DNA from: Dokdonella sp.
Lineage (GTDB): Bacteria; Pseudomonadota; Gammaproteobacteria; Xanthomonadales; Rhodanobacteraceae
DNA: 64,000 bases
Assembly: GCA_023228465.1 (NCBI GenBank)
Contig: JALOBC010000009.1
Span: 38,443 to 102,442 of the forward strand
Reading direction: 5' to 3'
This document shows, piece after piece, positions 10,048 through 19,221 of this stretch; position 1 is the first letter of the stretch, and each line of letters starts with the position of its first letter. The notes beneath the pieces are model-generated. The model was not told the origin of the DNA and did not search any database. It saw only the letters and a list, made by a program, of their open reading frames with translations. A program made the translations under genes and the position numbers.

Positions 10048-11487
10048 TCACGCGGTCCCGCCCACGGTCATGGCATCGATGCGCAGCGTGGGCTGGCCGA
10101 CGCCGACCGGCACGCTCTGGCCGTCCTTGCCGCACACGCCCACGCCCTCGTCGAGCTTGAGGTCGTTGCCGATCATCGACACGCGCTTGAGCACTTCGGC
10201 GCCCGAACCGATCAGGGTCGCGCCCTTCACCGGGCGCGTCACCTTGCCGTTCTCGATCAGGTAGGCCTCGCTGGCCGAGAAGGTGAACTTGCCGTTGGTG
10301 ATGTCCACCTGGCCACCGCCGAAGTTGACGGCGTACAGGCCGCGCTGCACCGAGGCGATGATCTCGCCCGGATCGCGCTCGCCGGGCAGCATGTAGGTGT
10401 TGGTCATGCGCGGCATCGGCAGGTGGGCGAAGGATTCGCGCCGGCCGTTGCCGGTCGGCGCCATGCCCATCAGGCGTGCGTTGAGCTTGTCCTGCATGTA
10501 GCCCTTCATCACGCCGTTCTCGACCAGCACCGTGCAGCGGGTCGGCGTGCCTTCGTCATCGATCGAAAGCGAGCCGCGGCGCCCCGCCAGCGTGCCGTCA
10601 TCCACCACGGTGACGCCATCGGCAGCGACCCTTTCGCCGAGCATGCCGGCGAAGGCCGAGGTGCCCTTGCGGTTGAAATCGCCCTCGAAGCCGTGGCCGA
10701 TCGCCTCGTGCAGCAGCACGCCGGGCCAGCCCGGTCCGAGCACCACCGGCATCACGCCGGCCGGCGCCGGTACCGATTCCAGGTTGACCAGCGCCACGCG
10801 CACGGCCTCGCGGGCGAACGCCTGCGCGCGCCCGTTGGCGAGCAGTTCCGGGAAACCGTAACGCCCGCCGCCGCCGCTGGTGCCGACCTCGCGCCGACCG
10901 CCCGCTTCGGCGATGACCTGCACGCTCATGCGCACCAGCGGACGCACGTCGGCCGCCAGAGTGCCGTCGGAATGGGCGATCAGCACCGTGTCATGGCTGG
11001 CCGACAGGCTGACGATCACCTGCCGGATGCGCGGATCGGCCGCGCGACAGGCCGCATCGACCTCGCGCAGGGCGGCCAGCTTGGCTTCGGTGGAAAGGGT
11101 ATCCACCGGATCATCCGCAGGATAGAGCGCGCGCACCGGCGCCAGTGCCAGCGGCCTGCCGACACCGCTGGCGCCCGCGCGGGCGATGGCGCGGGCCGAA
11201 CCGGCCGCTGCCAGCAGCGCCGGCAGCACGATCTCGTCGGAATAGGCGAAACCGGCCTTTTCACCGGCCAGCGCACGCACGCCCACGCCCTGCTCGATGG
11301 CATGGTTGCCATCCTTGACGATGCCATCCTCCAGCACCCAGGACTCGCTTCGCGAATGCTGGAAGTAGAGATCCGCCGCATCGATGGCAGGCCCCATCAG
11401 GCGCGCGAAGATGCCGTCGAGGTCGGAAGTGGCGAGGCCGCCGGGACGCAGCAGGCGCTGCTCGGCGCTGGCAATCAGTTCGGTCAT
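10048..11487 (-). CDS. tldD: Metalloprotease TldD
   Basis: TldD is the catalytic subunit of the TldD/TldE protease. The zinc-binding HExxxH appears as [20 protein letters not shown] in the middle of the 479-residue protein. Flanking conserved segments are [11 protein letters not shown] before it and [20 protein letters not shown] after it, with [15 protein letters not shown] and [20 protein letters not shown] near the C-terminus. The start is ATG 11487. The gene is co-directional with yhdP upstream (242 bp gap) and converges on yjgA. Together with pmbA the full protease pair is encoded here. Confidence 0.96.
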   Translation of the reverse strand: MTELIASAEQRLLRPGGLATSDLDGIFARLMGPAIDAADLYFQHSRSESWVLEDGIVKDGNHAIEQGVGVRALAGEKAGFAYSDEIVLPALLAAAGSARAIARAGASGVGRPLALAPVRALYPADDPVDTLSTEAKLAALREVDAACRAADPRIRQVIVSLSASHDTVLIAHSDGTLAADVRPLVRMSVQVIAEAGGRREVGTSGGGGRYGFPELLANGRAQAFAREAVRVALVNLESVPAPAGVMPVVLGPGWPGVLLHEAIGHGFEGDFNRKGTSAFAGMLGERVAADGVTVVDDGTLAGRRGSLSIDDEGTPTRCTVLVENGVMKGYMQDKLNARLMGMAPTGNGRRESFAHLPMPRMTNTYMLPGERDPGEIIASVQRGLYAVNFGGGQVDITNGKFTFSASEAYLIENGKVTRPVKGATLIGSGAEVLKRVSMIGNDLKLDEGVGVCGKDGQSVPVGVGQPTLRIDAMTVGGTA

Positions 11488-11577
11488 GGGCTGGGGGTCT
11501 GGAAAGGGGGAGGCCGCGGCAGGCCGCGCCCGGCAATGTCAGGCCCATCACGTGGGGGCACGCATGCTCGAGCACAA

Positions 11578-11602
11578 CCGGCGCCGGCGCAAACGGCGCC
11601 GG
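11578..11602. terminator. Hairpin between yhdP and tldD
   Basis: An 8-bp perfect stem (CCGGCGCC / GGCGCCGG) with a 9-nt loop lies 128 bp beyond the yhdP stop and 91 bp before tldD. No T-tract follows on either strand, so it could be a Rho-assisted terminator, an attenuation hairpin, or chance in such GC-rich DNA. Confidence 0.3.
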
Positions 11603-11729
11603 GAAACCCGTCCGGATGCAGCCCGGTCCTGGGCGGCCGACGGATTGCCGCAGCGGCGTCGCCAGGGCCGGTCGGGCGCGTGGCCCCGGCCTGCGACGCT
11701 GCGCCGGGCCGGGCCACGCAAGCCGGGCC

Positions 11730-14700
11730 TCAACGCGGCCCTGGCGGGCGCCGCGCGGGGGCGGTCTTCACCTGGGTCACCTGGGGATCGGCCCAGTCGC
11801 CGGTGACGTGGTAGCGGCGCGCCACGGCCTTGCCGAGCGGCTTGTTGAGCAGGCCCTGGGCCACCAGGCCGGCGGCGGCGCCGACCGGGCCGGCGGCCAG
11901 CGCGCCGACCACCGGCAGGGCACTGCCGGCGTGCGGGGTCACGTCCATGTACTGGTCGTAATCGTGCGCGCGCAGGCCGGTGCGTCCGCTGACCACGATG
12001 TCGGCCGCCGGGCCCTTGATGGTCAGGCCGTCGGTGTAGGCATTGCCATCGGCCAGGCGAAACGCGCCGGCGATGGAGCTGAAGGTGAAGCCGGACTTGA
12101 ACAGGTCGCTGAAATCCAGGCTGAGCCGGCGCGGAATCTCGGCCAGCGAGAACAGGCCGAGGATGCGCCCGGCGCCGGGATCGACGTTGGGGATGCGGCC
12201 CTCGCCGATGTCGATGGCCAGCGTGCCATCGAGCTTGGCCAGGGCGAAGCCGGAGGGCGGACCGGGCCAGGCCGCGTCGATGGTCGCGCGGGTATGACCG
12301 CCGTCGATCAGGCCGGGAAAACCCAGCGCCGTCATCATGGCGCCGAGGTTCCCGGCCGACAGCACGATGGTGAACTTCGAGCGGTCGCTGCCGGGCAAGC
12401 CGGTCCAGTCCCCGCGCGCGGTCATGTCGATGTTGGGCGAATGCGCTTCCAGCATGTCGATGCGCATCCCGTCCGCCACCGGGTGGGCCTGCAGCATCGC
12501 TGAACCAAAGCGCGCCTCGCCGAGGCGGAAATCATCGATGGCCACGCGCAAGGGGGGCAGCGAAGCCGGTGCCACGTCACCGAGGAATGCCGCGCTGTCC
12601 TCCACGCCCTCCGGCAGGTCCGGCCAGTGCAGGCGGCTGAAGCGCGCATCCACGCTGGCGCCGGCGGCATCTGGCAGCTTGATGCGCCCCTCCAGTGCCG
12701 GCGCGTCGAAACGCAGGGTGGTGGCGCCGGCATCCTCGCTGAGCACCAGATGCACGGCGGCGAACTGGCGCCCGGACAGCAGCAGGTCGTCGATGCGCAG
12801 GTCCGCGCCGCGCAGCAGCCGCGTACCACCGTCCGCACGGCTGCGCTGCAGCCATGCGCCGCCCGCCAGCGTGCCAAGGTGGCCGCCGAGGACCACGCCT
12901 TCGGCCGGCAGGCCGGTACTGGCGGCGACGCCGCCAAACTCGACCCGCGCGGCAAACGGCTGCGACGGCGACGGCACGCGCCCGGTGATGGTCGCCAGGT
13001 CGCCCAGGCTGGCCACGAAGGTCTGGCCAAGTGGCGGCAGCGGCAGATCCAGGTGGAAAGGCAGGCTCGCCCAGGCGCCCTTGGCCAGCGGCGCGGGCAG
13101 GTCGAAGGCAATGCCGCGCAGGTCGCTGTCCACCTGCAGCCTGGCGCTGCCGCCGGCCGCCGCCGCGGGTATCGCCAGCTGCGCCGTCCAGGCGGCCGTC
13201 CCGCTGATGTCGGCCAGTGCCGGGGCCAGCGCCGGCACGTCCGCCAGCGCGACCTGCGCCGTGTAGTTGCCATCCAGCGCGGCTTCCAGCACATGTGCGG
13301 GATCGCGCACCGCGCTGCTGCCGATGGCCAGCGAAAGCCGCGCCGGGGCTTTGCGGAAGCCCACCTCCAGCCCCTTGGCGGCCACGCCCGCCTGGTCGAA
13401 GCGCACCTCGCCGCGTGCATCGTCGAACACCAGCCCCCAGCCCTTTTCCGCGAGGCGCGCGCCCTGCAGCGCGACCCGGCCATCGAGCGCGAGCGCAGCG
13501 GTGTCATCGATCGGCAGGGTCAGGGCCAGCTGTACCTCGCCCTTGCCATCCACCGTGACGTCCTTGAGCTGGTCACGGTAGCGCGCACCAATGGGCGTGG
13601 CGCGCAGGTAGTCGATCAGCCGCGTGCCGCCGCCCTGGCCGGCGACGCTGAGTTCCAGCACCGGATCGCCCAGGTTGGCGATGCCGGCCTCGGCCTGGCG
13701 CACACCCACACCCAGGGTTTCGCCTGCGCTGGCCTGGATGTGCATGCCGTCGTTGACGAACTCGGCGACCGCCTCCAGGCCGGTGGCAACCGGCCAGTCG
13801 GCGGCAAACTCCAGGCGCGCATCGGCCACCTCGGCGCGCGCGATCATGCGCCCGCCACGGCCTTGGAACGGCCACTCGGCCAGGTCGCCGCGCAGTGCGG
13901 CGCGCCCGCCGGTGACCCGTCCGCCCACCAGTCCGCGATCCAGCCAGGCCACCGCCGAGGGCGGCATGACGTTGATCGGCCAGAAGCGGTGCGATGCGGT
14001 CACCGTGGCGCGCGTGACCACGGCCTGGAGGTCGAGAAAGGGCTTGCGCCCGGCCGCCAGCAGCACGTCGCCACGCAGCTCGCCGGCGTAGTCCGCAGCC
14101 TCGAAGGCCAGGCGGTCGGTGCCCAGGTGCCTGCCATCGCCCTCCTGCCAGGTCACCACGTCGCCGCCGAACGAGGTGAACGCGAACGGCTGGCGAAAGA
14201 CGTGCGGGTAGTTGACGATGAGCGCCTGGGCAGGCATGTGCAGCCACAGTGCCTGTGCGTCACCGGCCAGGTCGAGATCGAGGCCTGCGACACCGGGCAC
14301 CGCGCCGGCGGGCGCCAGCACGAGTGCGCGCAGCGACGCGCTCAGCGCATGTCGCTCCGGCCCGCTCCAGGTGAACGTTGCCGAGGCCAGGGTGCCGTGC
14401 GGGGCGGCCTCTTGCAGCCAGTGGCGTGCTCCGGCCGGCAACGGCGGCGCCAGCGCGGCCAGTGCCGCCACGGGGCCCAGCGCGACATCGCGGGCGCCGG
14501 CACGCCAGCGCGCCGTCGCGCCCCCGCGCCGCTCGATGGCGATGCGTCCGGACGCGCTGGCAGCCTCGCCGCCCAGCCTGGCGACGTCGAGATTCCAGCC
14601 GTCATCTGCCTGCTGCCAGCGCGCCGTGAAGGCCAGGCGCGCAAGTGCCACCTGCGCCTGCGCACCTGCATCCGGCGCAGCGCCGGGCGCTGCGGATGGC

Positions 14701-15524
14701 TGCAGCGCAAGTTCGGCCAGGTCCACGCGGGTGCGCACATCGACCAGCTGCGCTGCCTGCACGTGCAGCCACGCCTCGACATTGCCGCGGCCACTGCGCG
14801 CGCGCACCCCGGTCAGTGCCGGCAACATGTCCAGACGGGCGAGGTCGAGCTGCTCGCTGCCCAGGTAGACCACACCCGAGCGCGTCGCCGGCGCGAAATC
14901 GGCCACCAGACGCAGGCCCGGCGCGTCGGCGCCGGCAAGATACAGGCGTCCGGCGGCGCGCAGCGTGTCGCCGCGCTGGAACACGCGCAGTGTCGGCACC
15001 GTGAGTGCGACCTCCACGTCGCGTGCCGGGATCGCGACCTTGAGCCTGAGATCGCGCACTTCCAGCGCGTCCAGCGCGCCGAGCGAGACCGCTTCCGAGC
15101 CGCCGCCCAGCTCCAGCCCCTGCAGTCGCCAGCTGCCGGCGTCATGCACCAGGTCCAGATCCAGCCCGCGCATGCGGAACACGACCAGGGCGCCGCCACG
15201 GCGCAGCGGGCCAAACAGGTCGAAGGCCAGTTCCGCCTGCGGCACGCGCAGGCCCGGTGCGCCGTTGCCGGCGCCGATCTCCACGCCGTCCAGTTGCAGC
15301 ACCGGCCCGCCGACCACCCAGGCGCCGTCCACGCGTTCGACATGCACGGGCCGCCCCAGGCGCTGCGCAAGCCAGTGCTCGACGTGTCCGGGATGACCCG
15401 CAAGCCAGGGCATGACCAGCTGGGTCAGCCCGGCCAGCACGCCCAGCGTGATCACCAGCGCGGTCAACACGCCCAGCAGTCCCAGGCGCAGCCGGCGCAG
15501 GCACCACTTGCCGGATCGCTTCAT
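11730..15524 (-). CDS. yhdP: YhdP, AsmA-like intermembrane lipid transport protein
   Basis: YhdP is a long AsmA-family bridge protein that helps move phospholipids from the inner to the outer membrane. From the ATG at 15524 the protein is 1264 residues. It begins with a basic N-terminus and one transmembrane helix (about residues 12-38, LGLLGVLTALVITLGVLAGL), then long repetitive beta-rich DUF3971/AsmA-like sequence. The C-terminal region contains SKFTIVLSAGNLGAMMTALG, GRILGLFSLAEIPRRLSLDF and PAADIVVSGRTGLRAHDYDQ, which are typical of YhdP. An upstream in-frame ATG at 15596 would add 24 charged residues and is less likely. It follows rng by 147 bp. Confidence 0.93.
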   Translation of the reverse strand: MKRSGKWCLRRLRLGLLGVLTALVITLGVLAGLTQLVMPWLAGHPGHVEHWLAQRLGRPVHVERVDGAWVVGGPVLQLDGVEIGAGNGAPGLRVPQAELAFDLFGPLRRGGALVVFRMRGLDLDLVHDAGSWRLQGLELGGGSEAVSLGALDALEVRDLRLKVAIPARDVEVALTVPTLRVFQRGDTLRAAGRLYLAGADAPGLRLVADFAPATRSGVVYLGSEQLDLARLDMLPALTGVRARSGRGNVEAWLHVQAAQLVDVRTRVDLAELALQPSAAPGAAPDAGAQAQVALARLAFTARWQQADDGWNLDVARLGGEAASASGRIAIERRGGATARWRAGARDVALGPVAALAALAPPLPAGARHWLQEAAPHGTLASATFTWSGPERHALSASLRALVLAPAGAVPGVAGLDLDLAGDAQALWLHMPAQALIVNYPHVFRQPFAFTSFGGDVVTWQEGDGRHLGTDRLAFEAADYAGELRGDVLLAAGRKPFLDLQAVVTRATVTASHRFWPINVMPPSAVAWLDRGLVGGRVTGGRAALRGDLAEWPFQGRGGRMIARAEVADARLEFAADWPVATGLEAVAEFVNDGMHIQASAGETLGVGVRQAEAGIANLGDPVLELSVAGQGGGTRLIDYLRATPIGARYRDQLKDVTVDGKGEVQLALTLPIDDTAALALDGRVALQGARLAEKGWGLVFDDARGEVRFDQAGVAAKGLEVGFRKAPARLSLAIGSSAVRDPAHVLEAALDGNYTAQVALADVPALAPALADISGTAAWTAQLAIPAAAAGGSARLQVDSDLRGIAFDLPAPLAKGAWASLPFHLDLPLPPLGQTFVASLGDLATITGRVPSPSQPFAARVEFGGVAASTGLPAEGVVLGGHLGTLAGGAWLQRSRADGGTRLLRGADLRIDDLLLSGRQFAAVHLVLSEDAGATTLRFDAPALEGRIKLPDAAGASVDARFSRLHWPDLPEGVEDSAAFLGDVAPASLPPLRVAIDDFRLGEARFGSAMLQAHPVADGMRIDMLEAHSPNIDMTARGDWTGLPGSDRSKFTIVLSAGNLGAMMTALGFPGLIDGGHTRATIDAAWPGPPSGFALAKLDGTLAIDIGEGRIPNVDPGAGRILGLFSLAEIPRRLSLDFSDLFKSGFTFSSIAGAFRLADGNAYTDGLTIKGPAADIVVSGRTGLRAHDYDQYMDVTPHAGSALPVVGALAAGPVGAAAGLVAQGLLNKPLGKAVARRYHVTGDWADPQVTQVKTAPARRPPGPR

Positions 15525-15671
15525 CGACGCGTCGCGAGCGCGCCATCGCAGCGGCCGGCGGGCACGGCCGCAAGTCCGCGGCGCGTGCAGGTCCATCCGG
15601 CCGGCGCGCCGCCTGACGCTGCGGGCTGCGGCGCGCTGCGCCAGCGGGCCAGGCGACCGTGCGCAGGCCTG

Positions 15672-17471
15672 CTACAGCAGCACCACATCGTACTGCTCCT
15701 GCGAATAGTGCTCTTCGGGCTGGAAGCGGATGGTCTTGCCGATGAACTCTTCCAGCTCGGCGACGGCGGCCGAATCTTCCTCGAGGATGCGGTTGACGAC
15801 CTGGGGCGCAGCCAGCACGAGCAACTGCTTGGCCTCGAACTGGCGCACGGCGCGCGTGATTTCGCGGAAGATCTCATAGGTGACCGTTTCGGCGGTCTTG
15901 AGGATGCCGCGGCCCGAACAGGTCGGACAGGGCTCGCACAGCTGGCGGGCGAGGCTCTCGGTGGTGCGCTTGCGCGTCATCTCCACCAGGCCCAGCGCCG
16001 ACATGTCATAGACGGTTGCCTTGGCGCGGTCGCGCGCCATCGCCTTGTGCAACTGGCGCAGCACCTGGCGGCGGTGTTCCTCGTCGGCCATGTCGATGAA
16101 ATCGACGATGACGATGCCGCCGAGGTTGCGCAGGCGCAGCTGCCGCGCCGCCGCCTGGGCCGCCTCCAGGTTGGTGCGGAAGACGGTTTCCTCCAGGTTG
16201 CGCGAACCGAGGAAGGCCCCGGTATTGACGTCGATGGTGGTCATCGCCTCGGTCTGGTCGATGACCAGGTGGCCGCCGGACTTCAGCGGGACTTCCTTGC
16301 GCAGGGCCTTCTGGATCTCGTCCTCGACGCCGTAGAGATCGAAGATCGGGCGCTCGCCCGGGTAATGCTCGACGCGGTCGACCAGCTCGGGCATGAAGCG
16401 GCGCACGAAGTCGAGCGCGCGCTCCAGCGTCTCGCGCGAATCGATGCGCACGCTTTCCACCGACGGGCGCATCAGGTCGCGCAGCGCGCGCAACGGCAGG
16501 TTGAGGTCTTCATAGACGCGCTCGCCGACGCTCGCGCGGGCAATGTTCTCCTGCACCACGCTCCACAGGCGGCCGAGGTAGGCGATGTCTTCGGCCAGGG
16601 CCTCGCGCGGCTGCCCCTCGGCGTTGGTACGCACGATGTAGCCGAACCGATCGACGGGCGCCGGCACCGGCCGCAGGGCGGGCGCGGCGACGCTCCCGGG
16701 TGCCGCCAGGGGCGCCGCCGGCTGCGCCAGACCGGCAAGCCGGGGCTGCGCGTTGGCAGGATTCGTGATGGGTGGCGGGCCGGCCTGTGGCCAGCCGACC
16801 TCCGGGTCGCCACGCGCCGCCGCGCTCAGGGCGGCCACCAGCGGCCGCGGCGTCAGGCCGGCGGCAAGTGCACGCGGGGGCGGCAGCAGCGCCACCTCGG
16901 GCGGCTCGGGCACGCCGTGCCGGGCAGCCGGCGGGGCCGGGTCGTTTGCCGCCGGTTCGGCCTGGCCGGAAGTGAGTTCCACCAGCAGCTCCTTCAGGCG
17001 CTGGCGCTCGCTCTCGTCCTCGATGCGCACCGAGACGCCGAGGACCTTGCTGTATGGCAGCAGCACCAGGTAGCGCGAGGGGATGGACAGGTGGGTCGTC
17101 AGGCGCGCGCCCTTGGTCCCGATGGGATCCTTCACCACCTGCACGATGATTTCCTGGCCGTCGCGCAGCAGTTCGTTGATCGGTGGTGTCGGCAGCGGCG
17201 CGCCAGGCGGGGCTTCGCCGCCATCCTCGGGCAGCGGCGCGGTCGGCCGCACGATGTCCGAGGCATGCAGGAAGGCGGCACGATCCAGGCCGATCTCGAC
17301 GAAGGCCGCCTGCATGCCGGGCATCACGCGGCTGACCTTGCCCTTGTAGATGTTGCCGACATAGCCGCGGCGGCTGGCGCGCTCGACGTGCACTTCCTGC
17401 AGCATGCCGTTCTCGACCAGCGCCACGCGCGTTTCGCGCGGGGTCACGTTGATCAGGATTTCCTCGGACAT
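15672..17471 (-). CDS. rng: Ribonuclease G with a large proline/alanine-rich insertion
   Basis: RNase G is the RNase E paralogue that trims the 16S rRNA 5' end. From ATG 17471 the protein is 599 residues, about 110 more than E. coli RNase G (489). The S1-like start (RRGYVGNIYKGKVSRVMPGM), the catalytic segments TIDVNTGAF and VIVDFIDM, ALGLVEMTRKRT, and the zinc-link CxxC region CPTCSGRG are intact. The extra length sits mainly at residues 170-274 (bases about 16650-16964). This stretch is rich in Pro and Ala and lies exactly between the segments matching VAEYCDEQG and GFIIRTAAEG of E. coli. The gene is followed by yhdP and preceded by maf, the standard order. Confidence 0.94.
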   Translation of the reverse strand: MSEEILINVTPRETRVALVENGMLQEVHVERASRRGYVGNIYKGKVSRVMPGMQAAFVEIGLDRAAFLHASDIVRPTAPLPEDGGEAPPGAPLPTPPINELLRDGQEIIVQVVKDPIGTKGARLTTHLSIPSRYLVLLPYSKVLGVSVRIEDESERQRLKELLVELTSGQAEPAANDPAPPAARHGVPEPPEVALLPPPRALAAGLTPRPLVAALSAAARGDPEVGWPQAGPPPITNPANAQPRLAGLAQPAAPLAAPGSVAAPALRPVPAPVDRFGYIVRTNAEGQPREALAEDIAYLGRLWSVVQENIARASVGERVYEDLNLPLRALRDLMRPSVESVRIDSRETLERALDFVRRFMPELVDRVEHYPGERPIFDLYGVEDEIQKALRKEVPLKSGGHLVIDQTEAMTTIDVNTGAFLGSRNLEETVFRTNLEAAQAAARQLRLRNLGGIVIVDFIDMADEEHRRQVLRQLHKAMARDRAKATVYDMSALGLVEMTRKRTTESLARQLCEPCPTCSGRGILKTAETVTYEIFREITRAVRQFEAKQLLVLAAPQVVNRILEEDSAAVAELEEFIGKTIRFQPEEHYSQEQYDVVLL

Positions 17472-17555
17472 GGCGGTGCGGGAAGGGAAAGGGACACCCC
17501 TTATAGCGGCCCGCACGCACGATTGTCGATATGCGCCGGGGGCCCGGCCGCCGCC

Positions 17556-18128
17556 TCAGAACACGCCGAAGTGCCGCAGCAGCATGGCCGTCTCGTGCAG
17601 CGGCAGGCCCATGACACCGGAATGGCTGCCTTCCAGGCGGCGGATGAACGCCGCCGCGCGGCCCTGGACGGCATACGCGCCCGCCTTGCCGAAGGGTTCG
17701 CCGGTGGCCACATAGGCGGCAATGTCGGCCTCGTCCAGCGGCGCGAACTCGACGCTGGACACACACAGGGCCGATTCCCTGCGCGAGCCCGCCATGCACC
17801 ACAGCGCAGACAGCACCTGGTGGCGGCGCGCGGAAAGCCGGCGCAGCATGTCGGCCGCGGCCGCCGCATCGGCCGGCTTGCCGAAGATGGCATCGTCCAG
17901 CACCACTTCGGTATCGGCGCCGAGCACGACCGCACCGGGCAGCGCGCCGACCTGCGCCAGTCCGGCGGCAGTCTTGTCGCGCGCCACGCGCAGCACGTAG
18001 TCGCGCGGCGCTTCGCCGGCGCGCGGCTGTTCTTCGACTTCCACGTCCAGGACCTCGAACGGGACTTCGATCTGGCGCAGCAGTTCGGCACGCCGCGGCG
18101 ATCGCGAGGCAAGGAACAGGCGGGGCAC
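17556..18128 (-). CDS. maf: Maf family nucleotide pyrophosphatase
   Basis: Maf proteins hydrolyse non-canonical or free nucleoside triphosphates (dTTP/UTP in the YhdE class). The 190-residue protein begins LFLASRSPRRAELLRQI, the family signature with the Ser-Arg-Ser-Pro-Arg-Arg loop. It continues with VLGADTEVVLDDAIFGKP and GKAGAYAVQGRAAAFI, all conserved. No ATG is available near this point; GTG 18128 places the signature at the very N-terminus as in homologues and is preferred. The long in-frame extension further upstream lies antisense to the next gene. It lies 84 bp upstream of rng on the same strand. Confidence 0.93.
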   Translation of the reverse strand: MPRLFLASRSPRRAELLRQIEVPFEVLDVEVEEQPRAGEAPRDYVLRVARDKTAAGLAQVGALPGAVVLGADTEVVLDDAIFGKPADAAAAADMLRRLSARRHQVLSALWCMAGSRRESALCVSSVEFAPLDEADIAAYVATGEPFGKAGAYAVQGRAAAFIRRLEGSHSGVMGLPLHETAMLLRHFGVF

Positions 18129-18344
18129 GGCAGGCTCGGCAGTCGTGAAGCGCGACAGTCTAGCGCGCGCTGCGCATCGGCCGGTCGGGCAGGCGCAGCG
18201 TGCACGGCCGGACCGGCGCCCGGGACTTTGCCCCGCCATGCGGGCCCCAGGGCATGCGGAAAGCCGCCCGAAAGACGCCCGGCGCATGCTGGTCGTTGCG
18301 CACAGGCGTGTCCCTGGCGCCCGCTCCGTGCCTGCAATCGAGCA

Positions 18345-19208
18345 ATGATCAAACCCAGCGAGTTCCATCTCCCGGGCGGCCGTTCCGGCGTCCTCCTGAT
18401 CCACGGCCTGACCGGCACCCCGACGGAAATGCGCTTCGTCGGCAACGGCCTCAACCGTGCCGGCTTCAGCGTGTTCGGTGCGCAGCTCGCCGGCCATTGC
18501 GGCGACAGCGCCGATCTTCTGGCCACCGGCTGGAAGGATTGGCAGGCCAGCGTGGTCGCCGCGGCGGAACGCTTCCGCCCGCAGGTCGATCACCTGTTCG
18601 TGGCGGGCCTGTCGATGGGCGCGCTGCTGGCGCTCAAGCTGGCCATCGACCGGCCGCGCCTGGTCGATGGCCTGGGGCTCTACGGCACCACGTTCTTCCA
18701 CGACGGCTGGGCGACGCCGCGCATCGGCCGGCTGGCCTTCCTGCTGCCGCTGGTGACCGCGTTCGGCATCGGCCGCGGGCGCTACTCGCCCGAAGTCGAG
18801 CCCTATGGCATCAAGGACGAGCGCATCCGCCGGCGCATCGTGGAGGCCATGTTTTCCGGCGACAGCCAGGCGGCGGGCCTGGCCGGCTTCCCGTGGCCGG
18901 CCCTGGCCGAGTTCCAGCGCCTCTCGCGTCATGTACGCGCACGCCTGGGCCGCGTGCGCACGCCCTGCCTGGCGGTGCATTCCTCGCACGACGACGTGGC
19001 CAGCCTGCGCAACGTGCGCGTGCTCGAGCGCGGCGTGGGCGCGCGGGTGGAAACCCTGCTGCTCGATGACAGCTACCACATGGTCACGGTCGACCGCCAG
19101 CGCGGCGCGCTGGTCGAACGCTCGGCGGCCTTCTTCGGCGCGATCGCCCGGCAGCGCGAGGCCCATCCCGTCGAAGCGGTGCGCATGGTCGCCGCGCTGC
19201 ACGGCTGA
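18345..19208 (+). CDS. Alpha/beta hydrolase (carboxylesterase/monoacylglycerol-lipase type)
   Basis: A 287-residue soluble serine hydrolase. It has the oxyanion-hole motif HGLTGTP (about residues 20-26), a nucleophile elbow GLSMG (about 88-92, Ser90), an acid residue around AVHSSHDDVAS and a C-terminal His in DDSYHMVTVD. These give a complete Ser-Asp-His triad. The pattern resembles Est30-like carboxylesterases acting on lipid or acyl substrates; the true substrate is unknown. It is divergent from maf (216 bp gap) and 13 bp upstream of the acyltransferase gene that overlaps the arginase-like gene, so these three probably form an operon. Confidence 0.8.
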   Translation: MIKPSEFHLPGGRSGVLLIHGLTGTPTEMRFVGNGLNRAGFSVFGAQLAGHCGDSADLLATGWKDWQASVVAAAERFRPQVDHLFVAGLSMGALLALKLAIDRPRLVDGLGLYGTTFFHDGWATPRIGRLAFLLPLVTAFGIGRGRYSPEVEPYGIKDERIRRRIVEAMFSGDSQAAGLAGFPWPALAEFQRLSRHVRARLGRVRTPCLAVHSSHDDVASLRNVRVLERGVGARVETLLLDDSYHMVTVDRQRGALVERSAAFFGAIARQREAHPVEAVRMVAALHG

Positions 19209-19221
19209 GGGCGCCACGGCC

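Noticed and set aside
17472-17516. A longer RNase G start at 17516
   Set aside because: MSEEILINVTPRETRVA at 17471 matches the family N-terminus; the extra 15 residues have no counterpart.
12627-18344. A plus-strand frame open without stop across yhdP, rng and maf
   Set aside because: It is antisense to three certain genes, is low-complexity and Arg/Gln/Ala-rich, and arises from high GC content. Only its last 287 codons (from 18345) form a real gene.
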